Notes under the pieces: model-generated
What the model was told of the DNA's origin: nothing
Databases searched by the model: none
What the model saw: the letters and a program-made list of their open reading frames with translations, nothing else
Made by a program: the position numbers and the translations under genes
DNA from: an uncultured Clostridium sp.
Lineage (GTDB): Bacteria; Bacillota; Clostridia; Peptostreptococcales; Peptostreptococcaceae
Length of the DNA: 44,686 nucleotides
Reading direction: 5' to 3'
NCBI GenBank assembly: GCA_945871955.1
Contig: CAMBXR010000020.1
Span: 1-44,686, forward strand
Part shown: positions 36,874 to 44,686 of the stretch, in pieces
How positions within the stretch are numbered: position 1 is the stretch's first letter
Layout of the letters: every line of letters begins with the position of its first letter

Positions 36874-37049
36874 TCTCAACTCCCCCACATTTATTCTATT
36901 TTTAATTGATAGTTTTTATTTCTATTTACATTAAATTTTTAATTACTCCAAATAGTATATCAAGACTTATTTTCATTTTTAAAATAGGGACAAGAATAGC
37001 TAAGAGCATCATCTATCCATAATTTATAAAAATCATTTCCAACTTAATA

Positions 37050-37085
37050 AAAAAAGCCAAAAGTAGTATTTAAACTGCTTTTGAC
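37050..37085 (-). terminator. Terminator after the truncated hydrolase
   Basis: GCCAAAAGTAGT pairs with ACTGCTTTTGAC (one mismatch, one wobble), with seven T residues following on the minus strand. Confidence 0.8.
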
Positions 37086-37122
37086 TTTTTTATTATATCT
37101 TTCTTCTAAATATTTCTATAAA

Positions 37123-37447
37123 CTAGAAGGATTTTCCTTTAAAAATGGATTGCTTATCATATTCACGTCTAACGGTAAATATTGCACTATATTCTGTCAG
37201 GTCATATATTACAGACCATTGAGTCATGCTAGTTGCATCTTCTCTAAAAGATAAAACAGCTTCTAAAATTTTATATCTATCATATCCATGGCCCAAACCA
37301 TTCATCCTATTAGCTAAATAGAAATTTGTAACATAATTCTTCTTTAATACTGTCATGGCATTTTTACAATATTCCAATACAACTAAATGTAGAGTTTTGT
37401 TATGAATATTCTGATTTTCCCTGTGATCATACTGGATTTGATGAAAA
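37123..37447 (-). pseudogene. C-terminal fragment of an Ntn-type linear amide hydrolase
   Basis: The minus-strand frame is open from the 28-bp repeat at 37447 to a stop at 37123. It contains YVTNFYLANRMNGLGHGYDR and TQWSVIYDLTEYSAIF, which resemble the C-terminal part of C45/choloylglycine-hydrolase-like proteins. The catalytic N-terminal cysteine domain is missing. The only plausible start is a TTG at 37377, without a good ribosome site. The 5' end coincides with the repeat, so the gene was probably cut there by a rearrangement. Confidence 0.55.
37420..37447 (+). repeat. 28-bp direct repeat, left copy
   Basis: Identical to 39150-39177 over 28 bases (core GATCATACTGGATTTG), same orientation, 1730 bases apart. 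The two copies bracket a coiled-coil protein gene, a reductase gene and a methyltransferase fragment. Confidence 0.9.
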
Positions 37448-37451
37448 ATTA

Positions 37452-38282
37452 TTATTCACATTGCTTATCAATTACTTCTTCAATATTTACTATTCCACTT
37501 TCATAAGTAACTTTCATTTTTATAGAATTTAGTTTATCATCATAAGCTTTCTTTGGAATATTAGCTTCATAATACTTAAACCCATCCACAATTTCACCGC
37601 TATCGTTGTATGAGGATTCTTCCTTATACTCACATTTATAAGTTTTTTCTTTCTTATTATTAACTATTACCTCAATAGATTTTATTTTATCTTCATGAGA
37701 TGTTTGATTCTCTTCATCATCAACATAATAACTAGCAGTGAAATATATGCCTTCATCATTGTAACTCCAGCTTGCATCAGGTACTGTAGGCATGAATAGA
37801 TATTTATATAACTCTTCAATATCACTACTTTCAGTTTTATCACCTTTAACTACAATTTTATATTCATAGTCATTATCATAAAGTAAAATTAAATTTCCTG
37901 TATAAGTTAATTCTTCCTCTTTTTTTAACTCTAACTTTTGCCAATCATTAGAGTTTATATTCTTATACATAAATAAAGTTTTTGAATTTTCTTTTAGTTC
38001 ACTTAATTCTGCCCTCACCGTTAAATCATATCCAGTATCAGTATTTTTATTTAATTTAAAACTTACATCCTTAGTCAAATATGATTTGCCTAATTCTTCA
38101 TGTAATGTTGACTGAATCTGACTACTTAACTCACTACTTAAAGAGCTTACCTTCTCTTGTAATGTCATATTGGTACTTTTTATATTTTCTAGTTCTCCCT
38201 TTATAGTATTTAAACTATATGTTTGGTAAATCAATATTCCACAAAATATTATTCCAATCCCTGGTATTATATATTTCCTCAT
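37452..38282 (-). CDS. Membrane-anchored coiled-coil protein of unknown function
   Basis: 276 residues. A single hydrophobic helix at 4-24 acts as an uncleaved signal anchor. A coiled coil of about 45 residues follows (GELENIKSTNMTLQEKVSS), then an extracytoplasmic beta-rich region with a repeated pattern of tandem strands (VSFKLNKNTDTGYDLTVRAE, IYFTASYYVDDEE), suggesting immunoglobulin-like modules. No enzyme motif is seen. It begins 37 bases after the reductase gene with GGGAG before its ATG. Confidence 0.75.
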   Translation of the reverse strand: MRKYIIPGIGIIFCGILIYQTYSLNTIKGELENIKSTNMTLQEKVSSLSSELSSQIQSTLHEELGKSYLTKDVSFKLNKNTDTGYDLTVRAELSELKENSKTLFMYKNINSNDWQKLELKKEEELTYTGNLILLYDNDYEYKIVVKGDKTESSDIEELYKYLFMPTVPDASWSYNDEGIYFTASYYVDDEENQTSHEDKIKSIEVIVNNKKEKTYKCEYKEESSYNDSGEIVDGFKYYEANIPKKAYDDKLNSIKMKVTYESGIVNIEEVIDKQCE

Positions 38283-38319
38283 TCAATTCTCCCTTTTTAC
38301 TATTCTATTTTCTCTTCTT

Positions 38320-38859
38320 TTATTTTATACTCTCACCAAGTTTTCTAGCTTTCTCTGGAAATTCTGAGTTTTCCATTTCCTCCCTAACTCTCATTCCAGT
38401 TGCTACTAAAATCCCACTATCTTGCCAGTTTAAATATTTAAGCATAGTCCAGTAATGCAATTTAATTGCCTTCATGGCTATTTCATCATCTGCCGCTCCT
38501 GTTACTAAAAGCATGGCTTTTTTATTCTGAGTTCTAAGTGTTTCATTCGGTGCAAAGAATCTATCAATTACTTTTTTAAGTTGAGCTGTAATGCCAAAAT
38601 AATATAGCGGTGTGGCAAATACAACCATATCTGCCTCAAGTAACTCTTTAGTAACATATTTCATATCATCATCTTGCACACATTTTTCATTATTTTTTCT
38701 ACAATAACCACATCCTAAGCAACTATTAATATTCATAACGGCTGTATCTAGTCTCACTACTTCATTTCCTGCACTTTTCGCTCCTTCTATGAAGTAATCT
38801 GCCATCATAGCAGATGTTCCTTTTTTATGTGGACTTCCTGTAAGTACTAAAATTTTCAT
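38320..38859 (-). CDS. NAD(P)H-dependent FMN reductase/flavodoxin-like protein with Cys motif
   Basis: 179 residues. The N-terminal phosphate loop GSPHKKGTSAMMADYF binds FMN, and PLYYFGITAQLKKVIDRF is the second family signature. The cysteine cluster SCLGCGYCRKNNEKC near residues 47-61 is typical of the iron-sulfur flavoprotein (Isf-like) group, which may bind a [4Fe-4S] cluster or be redox-active. The role is electron transfer or detoxifying reduction in the cytosol; the substrate is unknown. A GGGGAG site precedes the ATG. Confidence 0.88.
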   Translation of the reverse strand: MKILVLTGSPHKKGTSAMMADYFIEGAKSAGNEVVRLDTAVMNINSCLGCGYCRKNNEKCVQDDDMKYVTKELLEADMVVFATPLYYFGITAQLKKVIDRFFAPNETLRTQNKKAMLLVTGAADDEIAMKAIKLHYWTMLKYLNWQDSGILVATGMRVREEMENSEFPEKARKLGESIK

Positions 38860-38884
38860 ATCAAATCTCCCCTAATAATTAATA

Positions 38885-39013
38885 TTAAATATATAACTCT
38901 AGTCCATAAAGTTTTATACCTTTGGCTTTAAAATGAGTTAATACTATTCCCGTACCACATCCTGCCTCTAGTATACTTTTAGGATTTAATGCTTTTATTC
39001 TATTATTCTTACC
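38885..39013 (-). pseudogene. Fragment of a SAM methyltransferase
   Basis: A 42-codon frame contains KSILEAGCGTGIVLTHFKAK, then GIKLYGLEL, which is motif I and the following acidic strand of a class I methyltransferase. It stops two codons after the ribose-binding acidic residue. Upstream and downstream frames are closed, so most of the gene is missing. Unrelated in detail to the intact methyltransferase at 20744-21535. Confidence 0.65.
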
Positions 39014-39149
39014 TCAATTTTTAATTAGTACCACTTTCGTACTCTGCTTGAATCGTAGTACTTTTTATTTCTTATGTCAATTCAAATATTTATTGATGAT
39101 AACAACTTATATTTTTTCCATAATAAAAGGGTATTACTTTTTTGAACAT

Positions 39150-39177
39150 CCTGTGATCATACTGGATTTGATGAAAA
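39150..39177 (+). repeat. 28-bp direct repeat, right copy
   Basis: Second copy of the 28-bp repeat. The plus strand stays open through it to a stop at 39256 (reading CDHTGFDENLYKRYVSIN and on), which may be the tail of a lost gene. The region 39014-39335 holds no supported complete gene. Confidence 0.85.
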
Positions 39178-39335
39178 CTTATATAAACGATATGTATCTA
39201 TAAATAAGCGAATCAAGGAAATAGATTTATTATTTATCTATATAATATGGAATTAGTTGATTTTAATTTTATACAAATATTATCTTTTTTTAGTGGAAAT
39301 ATATATAAATATATACATAGTAAAGGAGTATTATA

Positions 39336-39857
39336 ATGAAGAAAGTAAAAATAATTATAACATCTATTCTAGTAGTATTATCATTTATTGTTATACCAAT
39401 GGCATCAGTATTTGCTGATCCAAATCCTTCTACTAGTAATTCAACTGACATAGTTGATACAGCAGTAAATAATGATCAACTTAAAACTTTAGTATCTGCA
39501 CTTAAATCAGCAGGATTAGTAGATACGCTTAAGGACGATGGACCATTTACTGTTTTTGCACCAACTGACAGTGCTTTCGCCAGTTTACCAGCTGGTACTT
39601 TAGAAGATTTATTAAAACCTGAAAATAAGGATAATCTAAAGGATATCTTGCTTTATCATGTCTATAATGGTAAGGTAACTGCTCAAGAGGCAACTAACTT
39701 AAATGGGCAAGAAATAGAAATGGTAAATGGCAAAAAAGCTAAAATAAGTGTAAAAGATGGACAAGTATTTATTAATGATGCAGAGGTTGTTACTACTGAT
39801 ATTAATACAAAAAACGGTGTAATTCATATTATTGATACAGTATTAATACCTAAATAG
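39336..39857 (+). CDS. Secreted fasciclin-domain protein
   Basis: 173 residues. A signal peptide of about 27 residues ends at VFA. One fasciclin (FAS1) domain spans about 38-172: H1 motif GPFTVFAPTDSAFASLP, the YH motif in LLYHVYNGKV, and H2 NGVIHIIDTVLIP. Such domains mediate adhesion to proteins or polysaccharides. There is no lipobox or sortase signal, so it is released or loosely bound. The ribosome site is AAAGGAG. It is monocistronic with its own terminator. Confidence 0.93.
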   Translation: MKKVKIIITSILVVLSFIVIPMASVFADPNPSTSNSTDIVDTAVNNDQLKTLVSALKSAGLVDTLKDDGPFTVFAPTDSAFASLPAGTLEDLLKPENKDNLKDILLYHVYNGKVTAQEATNLNGQEIEMVNGKKAKISVKDGQVFINDAEVVTTDINTKNGVIHIIDTVLIPK

Positions 39858-39903
39858 TAGCAAGTATTATAATTGATATGATTTATAAGAAAGTAATAAA
39901 AGA

Positions 39904-39945
39904 TTGTTGTTTTATAAGTATAACTTATAGAACAACAAGCTTTTT
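39904..39945 (+). terminator. Terminator after the fasciclin gene
   Basis: TTGTTGTTTTATAAG pairs with CTTATAGAACAACAA (one wobble), followed by GCTTTTT. Confidence 0.8.
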
Positions 39946-40028
39946 CCTATGGTAAGATATTATCAAAAATTATATTATCAGTTTTATCATAAGCTTTCTT
40001 CAAAAGATATTATTAGTTAATAATTATA

Positions 40029-42230
40029 TCAAATATTATAAGATAGATTTTCTTCATCTGATGAGTCATTAGTTTCCTTTTTAGGCTTAGAAAACTTAAA
40101 TTTAAAAGTTCCTTTACTTTCTATTGCTTTTTTTATTTCACCATATAAGCTATAACTTCCTACTGCCATAAGATTTACCCAGCATTTTGCCCTTGTCATA
40201 GCTGTAAATAACTTATTTCTCTCCTGAATAGATGATTCATATTTAGCTATATCTTCTAAGCCTACAATGTATATCATTGGTGCTTCATTTCCTTTTGCCC
40301 TAGCTATCTTTGATATAGTAACAGCATTATCAAACCAGAATAAGTCAGGTTTAGAACTTCTCCAATCACATTTATATTGGTTTTTATCTGGTTGAGAAGG
40401 TATATAAAAATTTATATTTCTAGAGTTTAGAAGTGTGCCAAGTTCTTGCTCAAAATTCATAGATGTTTTATTATTTCTATACAATTCTAAAATAAGTATG
40501 TCTTTTGAGGGATTTAATCCTTCTACTTTTATGTCTTTTTCTATACTTTTAGCAAGGAATTTTATCATATCAAATTCACTATTATATATGTTCAATTTTA
40601 CTTTTGGATCTTGGTCAAATTCTTCTATAGGATTAGGCGAATTTTCTTTCGGTCTATGAATAACTATTTCACTACCTATCTTTCTAAAATCTCCTTCCAG
40701 TACCTCATAACCAACATTTTCCCATTCATCTTTTCTAGTATAACCACTTAACATCCCCTTTTCTCTAAACAACCCCATACCTACTGCATGAGCTGTAGTT
40801 AATATATCATAAGGAGTTCGATAGCATTTTTTCATAACTTCAGATTTATTTATTCCACCCTTATATTTACCTTGAACAAGAGCATTATCTCCAAATATCT
40901 CCTTACCAGAAGGTATTTTCTTATCACTTAAACTTTGTAATTCATCATATGCCCAAATCAATCTTCTGAGTTTTGTATCTTCATTTTTTATAGGTTTTAG
41001 TGATTTATATGCCATATAATAAAATGACTGCTTTCCTTCATATTTATATTCATCATCTCCAACTAAATCTTGACCTTCGTCAATCAATATAGCATCATAG
41101 ATTTCTTCTAAATTATCATTACATTCTTCTAATAATTTTTTAGATATATAGTTTATACTATTATTAAAGTCTATAAACTTGCCTCCATGTTCTTTTTTTA
41201 CATCTCCTGCACTTCTAAATTTACATTCATTTCTATTTGCTATTTCTCTATAAAATCCATTTATCTTTTTGCTACCCCAGGCATGTAAAACTTTCAAATT
41301 TGAATTTTCACTAAAACATACATCACCATTACTAAAAGCCTTTAAAAAAGTATCAATAGTATTAATAACATTTTCATATAGACTTTGTGTAAAAAATACT
41401 ACAGCAATTTTCCACTCAGGATGTCTTAAATGCATGATAGCAGCCTTTTGACATAATAAAATAGTCTTTCCAGACCCTGCTATTCCCCTTATTCTTTGTG
41501 GACCTGGAGGAATATACTTAGCTATAACTTCTTGATCTATATCTAAATCGTATAACTTTCTTTTAAGCGAGTTATAAATCTCTTTCTTGGTAGGTTTTGA
41601 TTGGGAATTTATAGAATTAATACTTTTACTTTCATCTCTATATATAGTTTCATGTCCTAAAATTGATTTTGCAATTCTAAAACCTTCATCATCTAGCTTT
41701 CCATAATTAATTAAATATGGTTGAGAGTCTATTTTCTTTAAAAGTTGCATTTTAGTTAAATCATTTTTAAAGAGTAACATTCTTGTATCTATTTTTTCAT
41801 CAAATTCTTTTGATTTCCACTCTTCTTTTGTAACATTAGGTAAAGCTACAAATGATTTTCCTCTAAGCTGATGTCTTATGTTTCTATCCATTTCGAACTT
41901 AGATTTTATAGAATATAAATAGTCCTCTGCTTGTGCAACTGGATTTACAGTTTTTTCATAAGAATTTTCTATGGTCCAAAGATTTGGTTCTATGTCTTTT
42001 ATATTATGTATTGAATAAGATTTAACTTCTATTATAATGAAACCATATTCTTTATCAAGAAGTAAAATATCAGGCTCTTTTCTTCTTTCTCCTACTCTTG
42101 AAAATAATGGATATCTTGAATAACCTAATACTTCTCTTTTAGCAAAAGCTTCTCTCACTCTAGTCCATACAATTTGTTCAGCTTCCCCTCCTGATTTATC
42201 AAAATTATCCCCTTGAATAAAGTCAGACAT
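40029..42230 (-). CDS. NERD-nuclease/UvrD-like helicase fusion
   Basis: 733 residues. An N-terminal NERD domain of the PD-(D/E)xK superfamily has E16, D54 and EVK at 68-70. An SF1 motor follows: Walker A GIAGSGKT at 249-256, motif II LIDEGQD, motif III WAYDELQSLSDKKI, motif IV-like KCYRTPYDIL and motif VI TAMTRAKCWV. Together these suggest a DNA motor that cuts or processes DNA. Similar fusions are frequent in defence islands, but this gene stands alone here. The ATG has AAGGGGAG before it. Role in defence or repair is inferred. Confidence 0.9.
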   Translation of the reverse strand: MSDFIQGDNFDKSGGEAEQIVWTRVREAFAKREVLGYSRYPLFSRVGERRKEPDILLLDKEYGFIIIEVKSYSIHNIKDIEPNLWTIENSYEKTVNPVAQAEDYLYSIKSKFEMDRNIRHQLRGKSFVALPNVTKEEWKSKEFDEKIDTRMLLFKNDLTKMQLLKKIDSQPYLINYGKLDDEGFRIAKSILGHETIYRDESKSINSINSQSKPTKKEIYNSLKRKLYDLDIDQEVIAKYIPPGPQRIRGIAGSGKTILLCQKAAIMHLRHPEWKIAVVFFTQSLYENVINTIDTFLKAFSNGDVCFSENSNLKVLHAWGSKKINGFYREIANRNECKFRSAGDVKKEHGGKFIDFNNSINYISKKLLEECNDNLEEIYDAILIDEGQDLVGDDEYKYEGKQSFYYMAYKSLKPIKNEDTKLRRLIWAYDELQSLSDKKIPSGKEIFGDNALVQGKYKGGINKSEVMKKCYRTPYDILTTAHAVGMGLFREKGMLSGYTRKDEWENVGYEVLEGDFRKIGSEIVIHRPKENSPNPIEEFDQDPKVKLNIYNSEFDMIKFLAKSIEKDIKVEGLNPSKDILILELYRNNKTSMNFEQELGTLLNSRNINFYIPSQPDKNQYKCDWRSSKPDLFWFDNAVTISKIARAKGNEAPMIYIVGLEDIAKYESSIQERNKLFTAMTRAKCWVNLMAVGSYSLYGEIKKAIESKGTFKFKFSKPKKETNDSSDEENLSYNI

Positions 42231-42299
42231 GTTAATCTCCCCTTTATAAATAACATAATTTTTAGATTTTATAATATATATATATTCATTTTCCTCAAA

Positions 42300-42354
42300 T
42301 CATAACATAAAGAACCTAAATGCTTAAAAAGTATTTAGGTTCTTTATGTTATGA
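42300..42354 (-). terminator. Terminator with 22-bp perfect stem
   Basis: Perfect 22-base arms (TCATAACATAAAGAACCTAA and 2 more) around an 11-base loop lie 11 bases past the zinc-ribbon gene's stop. The tail on the minus strand is not a clean T run, so it may also be an insertion-site or processing hairpin. Confidence 0.65.
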
Positions 42355-42365
42355 TAAAAGTTATT

Positions 42366-43076
42366 TTAATATCCCATTACAACAACCTCAGATATACAAG
42401 TGTCATCGTATTTATATCCACTATATACAGAGTCTATTGTAAGAGTAATAGAAGATGTTTCTACACTATGACTAAGATTTATTACTTGATAACCAGTGTT
42501 ATCATCACTTAAATTTGCAATTTGGCTTGTTCCATCAGAAAAGCTTATTACCATTGAGGCTACTCTATTATTTTTATAATATCCATCACTTGAATTGATT
42601 AATCCATTTACTATTTTTAATTGCTTTACAGTATGAACTGAATCTAAATATAATGTTATACTTTCTCCATATCCTGGGCTTTCAACTCCTTCTGCCCATA
42701 CAGTAGACTTATAACCATCTAATACTTGATGTGGTCCATAATCTTTTTTAAATGAATCAGTCAAAATAGAAGTTGATTCTTGATCTATAATATTTAATTT
42801 TCTTATTTTTCTATTATTAGTAGAAGTAGCATTATTATCAGTATCATTAATGTTATTATTGCTATTGTTATTATTGTATTCTTTTTTATATTCACTTGAT
42901 TCTGTACTATTAGTTGATTCTTGGGTCATTTTATTTGAGTCTGTGTTATTTATAGTAACGTATAAGTTTTTATTTTTACTTGTTTTTTCATAACTTTGGT
43001 ATTCTAGCTTCTCTCCACATTTACTACAATATCTAGCATCCTTATTATTTTCAGCTCCACAGTTTATACACTTCAT
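42366..43076 (-). CDS. Zinc-ribbon protein with NADase-type glycan-binding-like domain
   Basis: 236 residues. An N-terminal zinc ribbon has two CxxC pairs (CINCG, CSKCG) within the first 21 residues. A Ser/Asn-rich linker of about 75 residues follows, then a beta-sandwich domain of the type annotated 'NADase-type glycan-binding' (VLDGYKSTVWAEGV, LKIVNGLINSS, KYDDTCISEVVVMG). In most relatives a membrane helix joins ribbon and domain; none is visible here. A AAAGGAGG site precedes the ATG. Function unknown. It lies beside two envelope lipoproteins. Confidence 0.8.
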   Translation of the reverse strand: MKCINCGAENNKDARYCSKCGEKLEYQSYEKTSKNKNLYVTINNTDSNKMTQESTNSTESSEYKKEYNNNNSNNNINDTDNNATSTNNRKIRKLNIIDQESTSILTDSFKKDYGPHQVLDGYKSTVWAEGVESPGYGESITLYLDSVHTVKQLKIVNGLINSSDGYYKNNRVASMVISFSDGTSQIANLSDDNTGYQVINLSHSVETSSITLTIDSVYSGYKYDDTCISEVVVMGY

Positions 43077-43197
43077 TCTATTCCTCCTTTAATAAAAGCT
43101 ATCTTTTAATATTTATATTTCTATTAAATATTTAAAATTAATAAATTTTTAAGTTTATATGTTTACTAAGAAGTTCAATAAAACTAATCATATGTTC

Positions 43198-43227
43198 TAA
43201 AAAGGAGATAACTTTTGTTATCTCCTT
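43198..43227 (-). terminator. Terminator after the YARHG lipoprotein gene
   Basis: AAGGAGATAAC pairs with GTTATCTCCTT around a 4-base loop, with a T run on the minus strand, about 20 bases past the stop. Confidence 0.85.
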
Positions 43228-43248
43228 AGAAAGTTTATCAATTATTCC

Positions 43249-43710
43249 TTACTCATATTTTTTAATCAACTTAACGTTATACTGTTCTATATTATTTAAG
43301 CTATTGTCATTAAAATCATTTGGTGAGATATATCCATTATACCAACTACAAGAATCAAAATAGTTTTGTAAAGAAGGATCATTAAATAATCTACCTCTTC
43401 TTGCATATATTTCATTTCTAGCTATTCTAAGCTCCCAACTAGAAAGTCCTTTTAAATCTTCATTTGTTAAATATCTAGTATCACTATCATAGAAAATATA
43501 TCCAGAAACTTCATATGCTCTACTAGCCTCTTTAGTTGAATAGTTTGAATTATTATCTGAAGAACCGCTATTATCTCGTTGTATAATAACTTCTTTTTTA
43601 GTCTCAGTTTGTTTAGAATCCCTATCATCTTTACCTGTATTAATTACAATACAGCCAGTCATGGACATGGTGCATATTAAGATTGCTATTATTGCTCCCC
43701 TTTTATACAC
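43249..43710 (-). CDS. YARHG-domain lipoprotein
   Basis: 153 residues from GTG 43710, chosen because GGGGTGA precedes it; a GTG three codons upstream lies inside that site. A signal ends with lipobox MTGC followed by IVINTG. The C-terminal YARHG domain has the expected ELRIARNEIYARRG and FNDPSLQNYFDSCSWY motifs. The domain is extracellular and of unknown binding function. The N-terminus resembles that of the amidase encoded next door (TGCVTIN). It follows the amidase by about 60 bases. Confidence 0.88.
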   Translation of the reverse strand: MYKRGAIIAILICTMSMTGCIVINTGKDDRDSKQTETKKEVIIQRDNSGSSDNNSNYSTKEASRAYEVSGYIFYDSDTRYLTNEDLKGLSSWELRIARNEIYARRGRLFNDPSLQNYFDSCSWYNGYISPNDFNDNSLNNIEQYNVKLIKKYE

Positions 43711-43775
43711 TAAACTCACCCCATTTTACTAATAATTAGTTACTACTTACTATAAGTTTAGCTCATATTGATACA

Positions 43776-44609
43776 TTATTCAAAGCATTTATCAATTCCA
43801 TCTGATATAGCTTTTGCTATTTTAGGATGATTTGCTGTATTACTTACAAAGTTATCATCTTCTTTATTAGACAAGAATCCCATTTCTATTAAAACAACAG
43901 GAACTTTCGACCAGTTAAATCCAGTTAAATCATTTCTTTCTATAACTCCTCTATTTTTAATACCTATTTCATCGACATAAGTATTAAGTATTGTTGTTCC
44001 ATAAGATTTACTAATTTTATAAAAACTTGATGTATACTCATTATTAGCTGGCACATGCATAGACGCTCCATTTACACTACTGTCCTCAGCAGAATCTGCA
44101 TGAATTCTTACTACTAAATCAGCATTATTTTTATTACCCACTTCTGCTCTTTCTATATTACTTCTAGATTCTGCCACATCTTGTTTAGTTAAAATCACAT
44201 TATAACCCTTTGATGTTAATTCTTTTCTTACTAATAATGCCACCGACATATTTGTTTTATGTTCTGGTATATTTGTATATGAGCCTGTTGCTCCCAGACC
44301 ATCTTTTAATTTTGTTGTGGAAGAGTTAGGTGAGACTGGCTCATTTCCTGATGTTCCTGTGGAAGAATGTCCTGGATCTATAACTATAGTGATATTTGAA
44401 TTTTCTTTATTGGAATCATTGTCTTTATTTGAACTTTCTTCTTTATTAGTAGTTTCTTTTTTATTAGAATCATTTTTTTCACTTGATTGTACATCTTCCA
44501 CTTTACTTGTTTTTTCCTCACCACTACCTCCTAAATTAATCGTAACACATCCAGTAACCATAGATAAGATGCTTACTATTACAAGTAATAAAGTTATTTT
44601 TCTTCTCAT
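43776..44609 (-). CDS. N-acetylmuramoyl-L-alanine amidase lipoprotein (Amidase_3)
   Basis: 277 residues. A signal ends with lipobox VTGC. A Ser/Lys/Asn-rich linker of about 45 residues is followed by an Amidase_3 catalytic domain: zinc histidine in VIDPGHSS, glutamate in IPEHKTN, second histidine in VVRIHADSA, catalytic glutamate in PVVLIEMGFLSN. It cleaves the amide between muramic acid and the stem peptide outside the cell, in wall turnover, division or spore germination. A GGGGG ribosome site precedes the ATG. Confidence 0.92.
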   Translation of the reverse strand: MRRKITLLLVIVSILSMVTGCVTINLGGSGEEKTSKVEDVQSSEKNDSNKKETTNKEESSNKDNDSNKENSNITIVIDPGHSSTGTSGNEPVSPNSSTTKLKDGLGATGSYTNIPEHKTNMSVALLVRKELTSKGYNVILTKQDVAESRSNIERAEVGNKNNADLVVRIHADSAEDSSVNGASMHVPANNEYTSSFYKISKSYGTTILNTYVDEIGIKNRGVIERNDLTGFNWSKVPVVLIEMGFLSNKEDDNFVSNTANHPKIAKAISDGIDKCFE

Positions 44610-44686
44610 AATTTCCCCCTTTATTTCTTTGCCGTTCTGTTAACTTATTTATATTTGAATCTCGACCCCGATAGGGTTTACAATAG

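Noticed and set aside
37420-39177. Complete insertion sequence bounded by the 28-bp repeats
   Set aside because: No transposase or terminal inverted repeats are present, and 28 bases is unusually long for a target duplication.
44649-44686. Possible C-terminal codons of a leftward gene at the right edge (reading VNPIGVEIQI then stop)
   Set aside because: Only about 11 codons are visible, with codon use unlike the rest of the window; too short to support as a gene.

Overview
The window comes from a very AT-rich, low-GC Firmicute, most likely an anaerobic spore-former of the Clostridia (Peptostreptococcaceae-like). This rests on A/T-ending codons, strong GGAGG-type ribosome sites, a CoA-dehydratase activase of the clostridial double-activase type, a LarE protein, a sporulation-type collagen-like protein and many short rho-independent terminators. 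I cannot name the species. No rRNA, tRNA or CRISPR array was seen.

Layout, left to right. Positions 1-784 hold nucleoside salvage on the minus strand: the first codons of a nucleoside hydrolase behind a leader with its own terminator, and cytidine deaminase. Positions 949-5096 form one minus-strand unit: HD phosphohydrolase, FG-GAP-like lipoprotein, OmpR-type regulator, histidine kinase. Positions 5314-8112 hold larE, an RlmL-like rRNA methyltransferase and a Lys-rich protein. An APC permease (8512-9870, plus) is followed by a GntR-ABC operon (9946-11831), an ArsC/Spx-like protein, a 437-residue protein with a HEPN-like C-terminus, and a 1456-residue tandem activase. Positions 18759-25262 hold a secreted SH3-like protein, a collagen-like protein, a methyltransferase, release factor 3, and the first part of a telA-xpaC pair that continues to 26498.

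Positions 26499-35996 are the accessory heart of the window: a type I restriction-modification island. hsdM-hsdS read leftward. hsdR also reads leftward and is followed by a YgjP-type metallopeptidase, a 77-residue protein and a HEPN protein. Between hsdS and hsdR lies an oppositely oriented two-gene cassette of unrecognised membrane proteins. A decayed second copy of the 77-residue gene lies beyond the operon terminator. The cassette and the 77-residue/HEPN pair are the best candidates here for something undescribed.

Positions 36000-39300 are a scrapyard: a pseudogene tail, a DUF4878-like lipoprotein, a truncated Ntn-hydrolase, a coiled-coil membrane protein, an FMN-reductase-family protein and a methyltransferase fragment. 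A 28-bp direct repeat brackets part of it. The right end has a fasciclin protein, a NERD-nuclease/helicase fusion (possible second defence gene) and a cell-envelope group: zinc-ribbon plus glycan-binding-like protein, YARHG lipoprotein and amidase lipoprotein.
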